Shown: piece by piece, positions 55,803 to 64,000 of the stretch
Position numbering within the stretch: position 1 is the stretch's first letter
Layout: each line of letters begins with the position of its first letter
DNA from: an uncultured Bacteroidota bacterium
GTDB lineage: Bacteria; Bacteroidota; Bacteroidia; NS11-12g; UBA9320
DNA length: 64,000 nucleotides
Reading direction: 5' to 3'
Assembly (NCBI GenBank): GCA_913043145.1
Contig: CAJWLP010000004.1
Coordinates: 16,773 to 80,772, forward strand
Translations under genes and position numbers: made by a program
The notes under the pieces: generated by a model
The model's database searches: none
The model's input: only the letters and a program-made list of their open reading frames with translations
Told to the model about the DNA's origin: nothing

Positions 55803-56219
55803 ATGTCTAACATCACATTTACAATGATAAAACCAGATGCTGTAGCAAACGGTCATACTGGAAAAATTATCAACGATATTATCGCTGGAGGCTTTTCTAT
55901 TAAAGCCATGAAGTACATCCATTTATCCAAGGAAAAAGCAGAAGCATTTTATGGAATTCACAAGGATCGACCATTTTTTGTAGACCTAGTAGCTTTTATG
56001 ACCTCTGGACCTATCGTAGCTGCAGTATTAACAAAAGATAATGCTGTCGCTGACTTCAGATCACTCATTGGTGCAACTAACCCAGAAGAAGCTGAAGAAG
56101 GAACAATCCGCCAGAAGTATGCTAAATCCATTGATGCAAATGCTATTCATGGGAGCGATAGTGATGAAAATGCAGCTGGAGAAGCATCGTTTTTCTTCTC
56201 TGCTTTCGAAATGTATTAA
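55803..56219 (+). CDS. ndk: Nucleoside diphosphate kinase
   Basis: Transfers the gamma-phosphate of ATP to other nucleoside diphosphates. The 138 residues (ATG at 55803; an in-frame ATG at 55716 would overlap nrnA and add residues unlike the family) show TMIKPDAV at about 7-14 and NAIHGSDS with the phosphorylated His116. The family length is about 140. Stands alone, divergent from nrnA and followed by prc after 159 nt of spacer with only weak inverted repeats. Confidence 0.97.
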   Translation: MSNITFTMIKPDAVANGHTGKIINDIIAGGFSIKAMKYIHLSKEKAEAFYGIHKDRPFFVDLVAFMTSGPIVAAVLTKDNAVADFRSLIGATNPEEAEEGTIRQKYAKSIDANAIHGSDSDENAAGEASFFFSAFEMY

Positions 56220-56378
56220 ATGCATCTAGTGATTCCTTCCAATATGACTGCTGATTGATGTCATTCATCGAGTATTGGAGTAAATTTGAGTAGAACATCA
56301 TAACTCCTTAGATTTAATTATTACTTTAGTAGCTTATTTGAAACAAGCTAATTATTATTTCGTTTAATTCTAACAAAC

Positions 56379-58460
56379 ATGAAATTCAGAAACGCATTTT
56401 TTCTAATTGGACCCCTTGTTTTTGTAGCTTTTGGATTCTATACAAAACATCAGGATCTTGGAGAAGATATTCTACTTAGGGCAATCAATATGAATCTTCA
56501 AAATGCTCACTATGATCCTATAAAAATTGATGACCAATTTTCTGAAAAAGCATTTGAACTATACATAGATAACATTGACGCAAATAAGCGGTTATTGCTA
56601 CAATCTGATATTGACAAACTAAGCTATTTTAAGACTACAATAGATGATGAAATAATAAATGGCACGTATGCTTTTTTTGATAAATCATTGGAAATTATTG
56701 AACTAAGAACTGACTTAACTGAGACATTCTTTGAAGAAATTCTCAACCAGCCGATGAATTTTGATAAGGATGAAAACGTTGATTTTGGCAAAGAAATCCC
56801 TTACACCCAGTCTGAAGAAGAACTTAAAGATAGATGGAGAAAATACCTAAAATATAGTGTGCTTACCCGTCTATATGCTGATCAAAAAGCTCAAGAAAAG
56901 TCATTGGAAAACAAGGATACATCATTTATCCCAAAATCAATGGATACCCTTCAAGCTATTGCACGAAGAAGCGTTCTAAAAACACACAGAGACTGGTATA
57001 AAAGAATCAAAAGACTTGAAAGAAAAGACAGGCTCTCTGTATATGTAAACAGTACAACGACCGTTTATGATCCGCATACAAATTACTTTCCACCAGAGCA
57101 AAAAGAAGATTTTGACATTCAAATGTCTGGTCGATTAGAGGGTATTGGAGCACAACTGCAGGAGAAAGACGGATATATTAAAATCACGAACATCATACCT
57201 GGAGGACCTTCTTCATTGCAAGGGGAATTACAGGCAAATGACTTAATATTAAAAGTTACTCAAGAAGGGGAAGAACCTGTAGAAATCATTGATTGGAGAA
57301 TAAGCGATGCTGTTAAAATAATTCGCGGCCCCAAAGGATCAAAAGTTACCCTTACTGTTCGCAAACCAGACGGAAATGAGCAAGACATAACAATCACAAG
57401 AGATATTGTCGTTTTAGAAGAAACCTATGCAAAATCCCTCATCTTAAGTGATGATGATCAAATCAAAGCCGGATATATTTATCTGCCCAGTTTTTATGCT
57501 GATTTTCAAAATCCCAAAGGTAGATTTAGCTGGAAAGATGTAAAGAAAGAAATTGAGAAGTTGAAAGAAGATAAAGTGCAAGGAATCATTCTAGATCTAA
57601 GAAATAATGGTGGTGGCTCACTTGACGATGTAGTAAAAATGGGAGGTTTGTTTATAGATAAGGGACCTATTGTACAAGTAAAAGAAAAAGGAAGACCTGC
57701 ACAAATTTTAGAAGATCGATACGCAGGTGCAGAGTGGGACGGAGCGTTAGTAATTATGGTGAATGAGTTTAGTGCCTCCGCCTCCGAAATCATGGCTGCA
57801 GCCATGCAGGATTACAAGCGGGCTGTTGTCATCGGATCAAGCTCAACTCATGGAAAAGGGACTGTTCAGCGATTCCTACCACTTAACAGAACACTTCGAA
57901 ATAAAAATATTCCCGATTTAGGAAGTATTAAATTAACTATCCAAAAATTCTATAGAATAAATGGAGACGCTACCCAACTCAAGGGTGTTCGTTCTGACGT
58001 AATTGTTCCAGATAATTATATGTATCTGGAAACCGGAGAACAAGAACATGATTACCCACTTCCATGGGATCAAATTAAAGCATCAACGTACGAAAAAAAT
58101 AGTTATTCTATATCAGACAAAATCATCAAAAAAAGCCAATCTAGAATTAATAAGAATAACACGTTTACACTCATTGAAGAAAATGCTAAGCGGTGGGAAA
58201 AACAACGAGAAAATACGACATACCCCTTGAACTTTTTGACACATGCTACAACAGAATTAAAGGAGAAAAAAGAAGGAGAAAAATTTGAGAAAATAGGTAA
58301 GGTAAAAATTGAACACTTTAACGTATCGAATCCAAATGCTGATATTGAAATAATTGAAGCTGAGGAATCTCGTAAAAAAAGAAATACTGACTGGATCAAT
58401 AACGTTAGTAAAAATCCCTATATCTATGAGGCATTACAAATAATAGAAGACTTAAATTGA
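56379..58460 (+). CDS. prc: Carboxy-terminal processing protease Prc/Tsp (S41)
   Basis: A 693-residue periplasmic or envelope serine protease that removes C-terminal tails of exported proteins. It has an N-terminal membrane segment or signal (about 5-20), an N-terminal domain (about 30-230), a PDZ domain (about 235-345; GRLEGIGAQLQ), and the S41 domain with FSASASEI (catalytic Ser about 467) and THGKGTVQ (catalytic Lys 493). A C-terminal helical domain (about 560-693) follows, as in E. coli Prc. ATG at 56379. The convergent photolyase gene follows 6 nt later. Confidence 0.94.
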   Translation: MKFRNAFFLIGPLVFVAFGFYTKHQDLGEDILLRAINMNLQNAHYDPIKIDDQFSEKAFELYIDNIDANKRLLLQSDIDKLSYFKTTIDDEIINGTYAFFDKSLEIIELRTDLTETFFEEILNQPMNFDKDENVDFGKEIPYTQSEEELKDRWRKYLKYSVLTRLYADQKAQEKSLENKDTSFIPKSMDTLQAIARRSVLKTHRDWYKRIKRLERKDRLSVYVNSTTTVYDPHTNYFPPEQKEDFDIQMSGRLEGIGAQLQEKDGYIKITNIIPGGPSSLQGELQANDLILKVTQEGEEPVEIIDWRISDAVKIIRGPKGSKVTLTVRKPDGNEQDITITRDIVVLEETYAKSLILSDDDQIKAGYIYLPSFYADFQNPKGRFSWKDVKKEIEKLKEDKVQGIILDLRNNGGGSLDDVVKMGGLFIDKGPIVQVKEKGRPAQILEDRYAGAEWDGALVIMVNEFSASASEIMAAAMQDYKRAVVIGSSSTHGKGTVQRFLPLNRTLRNKNIPDLGSIKLTIQKFYRINGDATQLKGVRSDVIVPDNYMYLETGEQEHDYPLPWDQIKASTYEKNSYSISDKIIKKSQSRINKNNTFTLIEENAKRWEKQRENTTYPLNFLTHATTELKEKKEGEKFEKIGKVKIEHFNVSNPNADIEIIEAEESRKKRNTDWINNVSKNPYIYEALQIIEDLN

Positions 58461-58466
58461 GTCAAC

Positions 58467-59921
58467 CTAATGCTCACTTCTATTTGGAACTGTGTGTGTA
58501 TTCAAAACTGCTTCCCTAGCATTTTTAACCACTTTGGAACCTTTGGCAGCCCAAAGAACTTTTCGAGCATTTTTTAGTGCTTCAGGGACATCTACTAATG
58601 GAGGCGGGTAAGTTGTTTTTATACCAAATAAATCTCGCTCCATTTTATTGAACCTCCATGGTTCATGAATGTATTCATCTGGAAAATCTCTTAATTCGGG
58701 CACCCATTTTTTGATAAATACTCCCTCAGGATCATGTTCTTTAGATTGCTTAATTGGATTATAAATCCTAATCGTGTTAATCCCTGTAACGGAAGCTTGC
58801 ATCTGAAACTGGGGATAATGAATACCTGGTTCAAAGTCTGTAAACTGTTTGGCAAGGAATTGAATGCCATCATCCCAGTTTTGTAGTAAGGCATGGGTTA
58901 AAAAAGACACTAACATTGCCCGCATTCTAAAATTCAAATAACCTGTTTGTGTAACGCATCGCATACAAGCATCTACAAGAGGAACTCCCGTATTCCCTGA
59001 TTCCCATTTTTTTATATAGTCATCGTTAGATTCCCTTCTTAATGAAATATACCCCTTGTTCTGAGGTAAATTCTCCATTTCTACTTCTTGTTCAAATTTT
59101 TGAATAAAATGACAGTGCCATCTAAGTCTAGATAAAAAGGCACTTAAATTTTTTTTATTGCCATTCTTTTTTGCGTGGTATGCAGCCTGATATACCTGCC
59201 TTATACTTAAATTGCCCCAGGCTATGTGAGCAGATAATCGACTGCAAGAAGTTCTGCTTTCATTTGGTTTTGAAATATAATAGGAATACTGTTTACTCCT
59301 ATTCAGGATAAAATCATTTAATGTATCGCTTCCTAAATCCTCACCACCAGGCTGAATTTGATTATCTATGCCTAAATTCATAAAATAAGTAGGTGCAAAT
59401 TGTTTTGATTTGAACAAGATTGTTTTTGATAAACTTAAATCGACCGCTATTTCTGGGCTATGCATGTATGCATACCATTTTTTAACCCAATCATTCCTGT
59501 TTTTAAGCCCTCTAATAATTCCATTTTGCTGAAATTCGATCCATGAAATTTTCTCACTATCAACCCAATTTTTTAATTTTTTATCGATAGAATATGAAAA
59601 TCCTAATCCCGTTTCTTGATGAGAATAGATGTTTTTAATAGAAAACTTAGCGTAAATGCTTTTGAATACCTCGACCGTATCTCCCTCCAAAACTGACAAC
59701 TTGTGGCCGTATAATTTGAGCTGTCTTGACATATTTTTTAAACTGTCTTTGACAAACTGCCAATGCCGGCTTGAATAATGAGGATTATTAACGTATTCAG
59801 GATCTAAAATATAAAGTAATATAATTGGCAAATCTTGATCTATCGAGGACGATAAGGGTTGATGGTCCTTTAGTCGTAAATCCCTCTTAAACCAAACAAT
59901 ATTTACTTCTTGCCTTACCAA
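58467..59921 (-). CDS. Class I-like photolyase/cryptochrome
   Basis: A 484-residue flavoprotein. The N-terminal alpha/beta antenna-binding domain (about 1-165) begins [15 protein letters not shown]. The FAD-binding helical domain (about 200-470) has [26 protein letters not shown], and [20 protein letters not shown]. The loop beside FAD reads [10 protein letters not shown] instead of the NNGGWQWxxS of classical CPD photolyases, placing it in a separate plant-cryptochrome-like group. Repair of pyrimidine dimers is likely but not certain. TTG start at 59921; this codon lies inside a TACTTTTG -7-like element (59926-59919), so the true start needs care. Confidence 0.82.
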   Translation of the reverse strand: MVRQEVNIVWFKRDLRLKDHQPLSSSIDQDLPIILLYILDPEYVNNPHYSSRHWQFVKDSLKNMSRQLKLYGHKLSVLEGDTVEVFKSIYAKFSIKNIYSHQETGLGFSYSIDKKLKNWVDSEKISWIEFQQNGIIRGLKNRNDWVKKWYAYMHSPEIAVDLSLSKTILFKSKQFAPTYFMNLGIDNQIQPGGEDLGSDTLNDFILNRSKQYSYYISKPNESRTSCSRLSAHIAWGNLSIRQVYQAAYHAKKNGNKKNLSAFLSRLRWHCHFIQKFEQEVEMENLPQNKGYISLRRESNDDYIKKWESGNTGVPLVDACMRCVTQTGYLNFRMRAMLVSFLTHALLQNWDDGIQFLAKQFTDFEPGIHYPQFQMQASVTGINTIRIYNPIKQSKEHDPEGVFIKKWVPELRDFPDEYIHEPWRFNKMERDLFGIKTTYPPPLVDVPEALKNARKVLWAAKGSKVVKNAREAVLNTHTVPNRSEH

Positions 59922-59994
59922 AAGTAAAATTAAAACACAATACCTAAAACAATGTTCACCTAAACCAAATCATTAAAAACGTGTTATTAAAGCT

Positions 59995-60666
59995 ATGAGC
60001 AAACGTATAATTATAATTGGGGGGAATACTGGGATTGGCGAAAAACTAAATGAATTATTACTTGCTGATGATAACGAAACCATTGTCATGAGTAGAAGTC
60101 AAGGTGGAGTAGATATCCAAGACGATGAACCAAATTTCCCAGAAGTTGAAGGCCCCATTGATGCTTTGGTATATTGTCCCGGCAGTATCAATTTAAAGCC
60201 ATTTAGGGGATTAAAAATAGCTGATTTTCAACACGATTTAAATATTAATTATTTAGGTGCGATAAAAACAATCAAAAACTTTTTACCCAACCTCAAAGAA
60301 TCTCTGAATGCAAGCATTACTCTTTTTAGCACTGTAGCAGTCCAAAAAGGAATGCACTTTCATAGTAGTATTGCTGGAGCAAAAGGTGCTGTAGAAGGTT
60401 TAACAAGAGCGTTGGCAGCTGAATTAGCCCCTAAAATTAGAGTAAATTGTATTGCCCCAAGTCTTACAGATACTCCTCTAGCAGAAAAGCTTTTAAGAAA
60501 TGAAAAACAACGTGAAGGAGCAGAACAAAGACACCCACTCAAATCGATTGGAGAGGCAAGTGACATTGCACACATGACTCATTTCTTATTGAGTGATAAA
60601 GCTCAATGGATTAGTGGTCAGATTATTAATGTAGATGGAGGCATGAGCAGCCTATCTAATGGGTAA
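59995..60666 (+). CDS. SDR-fold protein lacking the catalytic tyrosine
   Basis: A 223-residue Rossmann protein of the short-chain dehydrogenase/reductase superfamily. IIIIGGNTGIGE (about 5-16) binds NAD(P), and FSTVA includes Ser112. At the usual YxxxK site the sequence is HFHSSIAGAKGAVEG: Lys130 is present but residue 126 is Ile, so the catalytic Tyr is missing. It may bind the cofactor without classical dehydrogenase activity, or use a neighbouring His (121 or 123). ATG at 59995. First gene of the plus-strand photolyase cluster, 73 nt from the divergent photolyase. Confidence 0.85.
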   Translation: MSKRIIIIGGNTGIGEKLNELLLADDNETIVMSRSQGGVDIQDDEPNFPEVEGPIDALVYCPGSINLKPFRGLKIADFQHDLNINYLGAIKTIKNFLPNLKESLNASITLFSTVAVQKGMHFHSSIAGAKGAVEGLTRALAAELAPKIRVNCIAPSLTDTPLAEKLLRNEKQREGAEQRHPLKSIGEASDIAHMTHFLLSDKAQWISGQIINVDGGMSSLSNG

Positions 60667-60687
60667 AAAACTAGCTGCATAACTCAA

Positions 60688-60822
60688 ATGCATAAAAAAA
60701 AGAGTCTTCCGTCAAAAATATGTACGACATGTGGACTGCTCTTTTATTGGCGAAAAAAATGGGAAAGAAACTGGGATCACGTAAAATATTGTAGTGAACG
60801 TTGCCGAAAAAATAAAAAATAG
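60688..60822 (+). CDS. DUF2256 zinc-binding microprotein
   Basis: A 44-residue protein ([16 protein letters not shown] and onward) with Cys12/Cys15 and Cys35/Cys39 (CTTC and YCSERC), a probable zinc site, and a WRKKWERNW core. This is the DUF2256 family, which is often found beside photolyase or cryptochrome genes, as here. It lies 21 nt after the SDR gene. It is followed by the cryptochrome whose GTG is 4 nt beyond its stop, or overlaps if the upstream GTG at 60794 is used. Function unknown. Confidence 0.88.
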   Translation: MHKKKSLPSKICTTCGLLFYWRKKWERNWDHVKYCSERCRKNKK

Positions 60823-60826
60823 AAAA

Positions 60827-62011
60827 GTGATTCATTGGTTCAGGAATGACCAACGGACAACCGATCACGAAATAATATCTATTCATCAAATCTGTAAATC
60901 AATTCGTTGTTTCTTCATATTGGATGAAAAACGTGACCAGTCACATACGCTGGGTTTTCCATTAATTGATGAAAAAAGAAAATCTTTCCAGAATGAGTCA
61001 ATTCAAGAATTAAAGAATAGTCTTTTAAAGTTAGGAATAAAATTAACCGTCATTAAAAACATTAATGATATTGATGATTTAAAAATTCTTGATGATGAAA
61101 TTTTAACCTTTCAAAAACTGTATGGTACTGAAGAGATAAAACTAGAGCACACCATTGTCAATAATTTTGAAGAACACGTATCTTTTGATAATTTTACATT
61201 AACCAATGCTTCAGGTTTACCCTTTCAATTAGAAAAAACCCCAGAAGTTTTCACAACATTCCGTAAGAAAATAGAGAAGTATGGTTCATTTCAAGAGCCA
61301 ATTACCTTAACAAAAATTCCATTAGTATCCAAACCTTATCAAGCTAAAGGTGGTGAAAAAGCTGCAATAAACCGCTTAAAATATTATTTCTACGAAAAAC
61401 AGTTTCTTTCTAAGTATAAAGAAACTAGAAATGGAATGTTAGGTACAGACTTTAGCAGCAGATTTAGCCCATGGCTAGCTAACGGAAATATTTCTGCACG
61501 TACCATCTACTATTTTATCAAGGATTACGAAAAACAATATGGATCCAACTCCTCGACATACTGGTTAATTTTTGAATTACTTTGGAGGGACTTTTTCCAA
61601 TTTCAACTTAGAAAACACGGTTCACTCTTTTTTAAAAAAAACGGCATAAATGGCAAAGCCATCACATATAGAAATAATAAGCATTTGTTTTGGACTTGGG
61701 TTAATGGAGAAACGGGAGACGACCTTGTCGATGCAAACATGAAAGAACTTAAAATAACGGGTTGGATGAGTAATCGAGGAAGACAAAATGTAGCTAGTTA
61801 TCTAATTCATGATTTAAACATCAACTGGCGATGGGGAGCTGCATGGATGGAAAGTCAGTTAATCGATTATGATCCTGCAAGCAATTGGGGCAACTGGATG
61901 TACATTGCTGGTGTTGGAAACGACCCAAGGCCTTTTAGAAAATTCAATACTCAAAGTCAAGCAGAACGATATGACCCCTTAGAAAGTTACAGAAAGAAAT
62001 GGCTAAAATAG
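60827..62011 (+). CDS. Cryptochrome DASH-family photolyase
   Basis: A 394-residue FAD protein of the cryptochrome/photolyase superfamily. The antenna domain starts VIHWFRNDQRTTDH. The FAD domain has WLIFELLWRDFFQFQ, VDANMKELKITGWMSNRGRQ, and SNWGNWMYIAGVGNDPR, diagnostic of the cryptochrome DASH lineage. DASH proteins repair dimers in single-stranded DNA or sense light. At about 394 residues it is shorter than most DASH proteins, ending at YRKKWLK. GTG at 60827 is favoured because GTG at 60794 would overlap DUF2256 by 29 nt. It overlaps the next gene by 13 nt. Confidence 0.88.
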   Translation: MIHWFRNDQRTTDHEIISIHQICKSIRCFFILDEKRDQSHTLGFPLIDEKRKSFQNESIQELKNSLLKLGIKLTVIKNINDIDDLKILDDEILTFQKLYGTEEIKLEHTIVNNFEEHVSFDNFTLTNASGLPFQLEKTPEVFTTFRKKIEKYGSFQEPITLTKIPLVSKPYQAKGGEKAAINRLKYYFYEKQFLSKYKETRNGMLGTDFSSRFSPWLANGNISARTIYYFIKDYEKQYGSNSSTYWLIFELLWRDFFQFQLRKHGSLFFKKNGINGKAITYRNNKHLFWTWVNGETGDDLVDANMKELKITGWMSNRGRQNVASYLIHDLNINWRWGAAWMESQLIDYDPASNWGNWMYIAGVGNDPRPFRKFNTQSQAERYDPLESYRKKWLK

Positions 62012-62559
62012 TAGGTATAGATTTTGGAGCACAGATGAGTGGCAATACTGTAATTGCCCATATTGTTGATGAAAAAATTGAATTCAATCAAGTGGTAAAA
62101 AAACAAAATACGGACTCATGGATAAAAGCAACCATAAAAGAAATTAAACCCGAAACAGTATATATCGATGCCCCCTTGAGTTTACCAAAAGCATACTATG
62201 GTCGGGGTAATAATTTTCACTATCGCAAAGCAGATATAGAAACACGAGCTATGTCACCGATGTTTCTCGGAGGTTTAACCGCTCGAGCGATGAGTTTAAA
62301 AAATTCATTCAAAAATGTCGCTTTTTACGAGGTCTATCCGGCCTTCTATCAATCTACGTTAATCAAGAGTAATCATTACAAAAAAGACATTGATTCATTT
62401 CTTTTCGAATTATTAAAAAAAATACCTGTTAATCTGCATGGCACTCCCACTAATTGGCATCAAATTGATGCTCTCATGTCACTCCTATCGGGGTTAAGGC
62501 ACCAAAACAATAAACATTTAGAAATAGGAGATATTAACGAAGGAATTATTATCATATGA
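61999..62559 (+). CDS. RNase H-like (DUF429-type) predicted nuclease
   Basis: A 186-residue protein with an RNase H-like pattern: Asp8 in IVGIDFGAQMSGN, Asp57 in VYIDAPLSLP, Glu111 in FYEVYPAF, and Asp157 in WHQIDALMSL. These spaced acidic residues and the ribonuclease H fold are shared with the DUF429/COG2410 group of predicted nucleases. The activity and substrate are unknown. ATG at 61999, within the end of the cryptochrome DASH gene (13-nt overlap); its stop overlaps the next photolyase ATG (ATGA). Confidence 0.78.
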   Translation: MAKIVGIDFGAQMSGNTVIAHIVDEKIEFNQVVKKQNTDSWIKATIKEIKPETVYIDAPLSLPKAYYGRGNNFHYRKADIETRAMSPMFLGGLTARAMSLKNSFKNVAFYEVYPAFYQSTLIKSNHYKKDIDSFLFELLKKIPVNLHGTPTNWHQIDALMSLLSGLRHQNNKHLEIGDINEGIIII

Positions 62560-64000
62560 AAAAAATAGGACTTGTATTTCCACATCAATTATATAAAAAC
62601 TCTAAATTAGTTCAAGCGTGTGAAAAGATATATCTGATAGAAGACGATTTATACTTTAACCAATATAAATTCCATAAACAAAAATTAGTTCTACACAGAG
62701 CTAGCATGAAATACTATGCTGACTATATATCGGATAAAACCTCCGTAAGGTATGTCCAATTGACTGATAAATTGAGTCTCGAATCAATTCTAGATAAGAA
62801 TCAAAAAAATCAAATTCATTACTTTATTCCTGATGACTATTTGCTTGAAAGAAGAATCAATAGGTTTATTAAAAAATATAACATTGAATCCATTCAATAT
62901 GAAAACCCCAATTTTATAAATACCCAAAAGGAGGTTACTGATTTACTGAAAGTTCAAAAAAAATACCTAATGGCTAGCTTTTATAGTGAATCTAGGAAAA
63001 GACATAAAATCTTGTTAGAGGATGACAATAAACCTGTTGGTGGAAAATGGAGCTTTGATGCTGATAATCGCAAAAAAGTTCCAAAGGGAGCTCCAATTCC
63101 AAAATATAAACACCCAACAGAGAATAAGTATATTACTGAAGCCAAAGACTATGTAGAGAAAAATTTTAAAAGGAATTATGGCGATATCGATTCATTTTAT
63201 TATCCAATCACCCATAAAAAAGCCGAAGAACATCTAAACCAATTTATTCAAGAACGATTTGTCTTATTTGGAGACTATGAAGATGCCATTGTTAAAGAAG
63301 AACATTGGTTATGGCATTCTGTACTCACACCTATGTTAAATATAGGTCTACTTTGCCCAAAACAAATTATTAATGAAGTTCTCAAGGCTCATTCGGCTCA
63401 GCATTTCCCGTTGAATAGTTTAGAAGGTTTTATACGTCAAATCTTGGGCTGGCGAGAATTCATAAGAGGAATCTACACACTAGATGGAGTAAAACAACGA
63501 ACTACAAACCACTTTGGTTATTCTCGAAAAATCCCAAAAAGTTTTTGGACAGGGGATACAGGAATAGTTCCTATTGATCAAACCATCAAGAAACTTCTAA
63601 AAACAGGATATTCTCATCACATTGAACGATTAATGGTAATGGGAAACTTTATGATGCTTTGCGAATTTGATCCAGACGAAGTGTATCAATGGTTCATGGA
63701 GATGTATGTAGATGCCTACGATTGGGTAATGGTACCTAATGTATATGGTATGACTCAATATGCCGATGGAGGACTAATGACAACCAAACCCTATTGTAGT
63801 GGTAGTAATTATATTTTAAAAATGAGTGATTATAAAAAGGGAGAATGGTGTAAAACATGGAACGCACTTTATTGGCGATTCATCTATGTTAATCAGGAAG
63901 AATTTGCTAAAAATATACGAATGAGTATGATGGTAAATCTAGCTCGAAAAATGGAAGGACCTAAAATGGATGAGCAGCTAAAAATAGCTGAAGAATTTTT
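62556..64000 (+). CDS. FeS-BCP/PhrB-type photolyase, C-terminus outside window
   Basis: The first 481 residues of a cryptochrome/photolyase family protein of the PhrB-like (prokaryotic 6-4 photolyase) group: LVFPHQL at the start, then SLEGFIRQILGWREFIRGIY, HHIERLMVMGNFMML, and YDWVMVPNVYGMTQYADGG, which are signatures of this group. PhrB binds a [4Fe-4S] cluster through four Cys, three of them in a CX2C...C pattern near MSDY...ALYW. Here that interval has only Cys432, so the cluster is probably absent. ATG at 62556 overlaps the previous stop by 4 nt (ATGA). Cut only by the window edge. Confidence 0.85.
   Translation, partial: MKKIGLVFPHQLYKNSKLVQACEKIYLIEDDLYFNQYKFHKQKLVLHRASMKYYADYISDKTSVRYVQLTDKLSLESILDKNQKNQIHYFIPDDYLLERRINRFIKKYNIESIQYENPNFINTQKEVTDLLKVQKKYLMASFYSESRKRHKILLEDDNKPVGGKWSFDADNRKKVPKGAPIPKYKHPTENKYITEAKDYVEKNFKRNYGDIDSFYYPITHKKAEEHLNQFIQERFVLFGDYEDAIVKEEHWLWHSVLTPMLNIGLLCPKQIINEVLKAHSAQHFPLNSLEGFIRQILGWREFIRGIYTLDGVKQRTTNHFGYSRKIPKSFWTGDTGIVPIDQTIKKLLKTGYSHHIERLMVMGNFMMLCEFDPDEVYQWFMEMYVDAYDWVMVPNVYGMTQYADGGLMTTKPYCSGSNYILKMSDYKKGEWCKTWNALYWRFIYVNQEEFAKNIRMSMMVNLARKMEGPKMDEQLKIAEEF

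Noticed and set aside
56239..56350. Inverted repeats between ndk and prc (CCAATA/TATTGG and TAGCTT/AAGCTA)
   Set aside because: Stems of only six pairs without a T run; not convincing as terminator or operator.

Overview
The window is chromosomal DNA from a low-GC, probably marine or aquatic member of the Bacteroidota. The evidence is threefold. First, it carries type IX secretion and gliding genes (a GldA-GldF-GldG ABC transporter, a PorE-like lipoprotein, and three secreted proteins with a T9SS type A C-terminal sorting domain). Second, it carries families typical of the phylum: type III glutamine synthetase, DUF4271 next to HemD, DUF2795, DUF2723, head-GIN DUF2807 and the bacilliredoxin YtxJ. 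Third, promoter-like TTG-N18-20-TAnnTTTG elements lie just upstream of several genes. The order within the phylum cannot be fixed from the sequence alone. I see no rRNA, CRISPR array, prophage or insertion sequence; coding is dense and mostly core genome.

Layout. 1-1.4 kb: hppD (cut by the window edge) and dtd. 1.5 kb: tRNA-Val(TAC) with its promoter and terminator. 1.8-8.6 kb: an AsmA-like protein, hemW, a TamA/BamA-like Omp85 protein, DUF4271 and hemD. 8.6-14.5 kb: a THUMP-like methyltransferase, a tiny lipoprotein, YtxJ, an outer-membrane protein, a large T9SS propeller protein and Hsp20. 14.5-22.7 kb (minus): an apparent operon of T9SS cargo, gldA, gldF, gldG, a PagL-like lipid A deacylase and a DUF2807 lipoprotein. 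22.7-25.9 kb (minus): tyrS, flavin reductase, a small membrane protein and FMN reductase. 26-38.6 kb (plus): polA, lpxH, a propeller-like protein, prfA, glnN, porE-like, purM and rlmN. 38.6-47.7 kb: a DCC protein, hscA, a beta-barrel protein, DUF2795, rlmB, a DUF2723 GT-C-like protein, a zinc-ribbon methyltransferase and a third T9SS cargo. 47.7-52.2 kb: rimP-nusA-infB. 52.2-55.7 kb (minus): nrnA, an FKBP lipoprotein and an ABC exporter gene broken by one in-frame stop. 55.8-58.5 kb: ndk and prc. 58.5-64 kb: a photolyase/cryptochrome island.

How genes work together. Envelope biogenesis is a recurring theme: LpxH and a PagL-like enzyme act on lipid A, AsmA-like and Omp85 proteins on envelope transport or assembly, and GldAFG, the PorE-like protein and the CTD cargo on T9SS and gliding. 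HemD and HemW serve tetrapyrrole synthesis and heme delivery. RimP, NusA, IF2, TyrS, RF1, RlmN, RlmB and Dtd form a translation set. The last 5.5 kb is a light-related repair or sensing cassette: a class I-like photolyase diverges from an SDR-DUF2256-cryptochrome DASH-RNase H-like protein-FeS-BCP-type photolyase run, whose last three genes overlap.

The most notable observations are a degenerate retropepsin-like domain at the end of the PorE-like protein, a single nonsense codon splitting an otherwise intact ABC exporter, an attenuator-like hairpin in the leader of the operon that encodes NusA, an RNase H-fold gene overlapping two photolyase-family genes, an SDR lacking its catalytic tyrosine, and a PhrB-type photolyase apparently lacking the [4Fe-4S] cysteine pattern.
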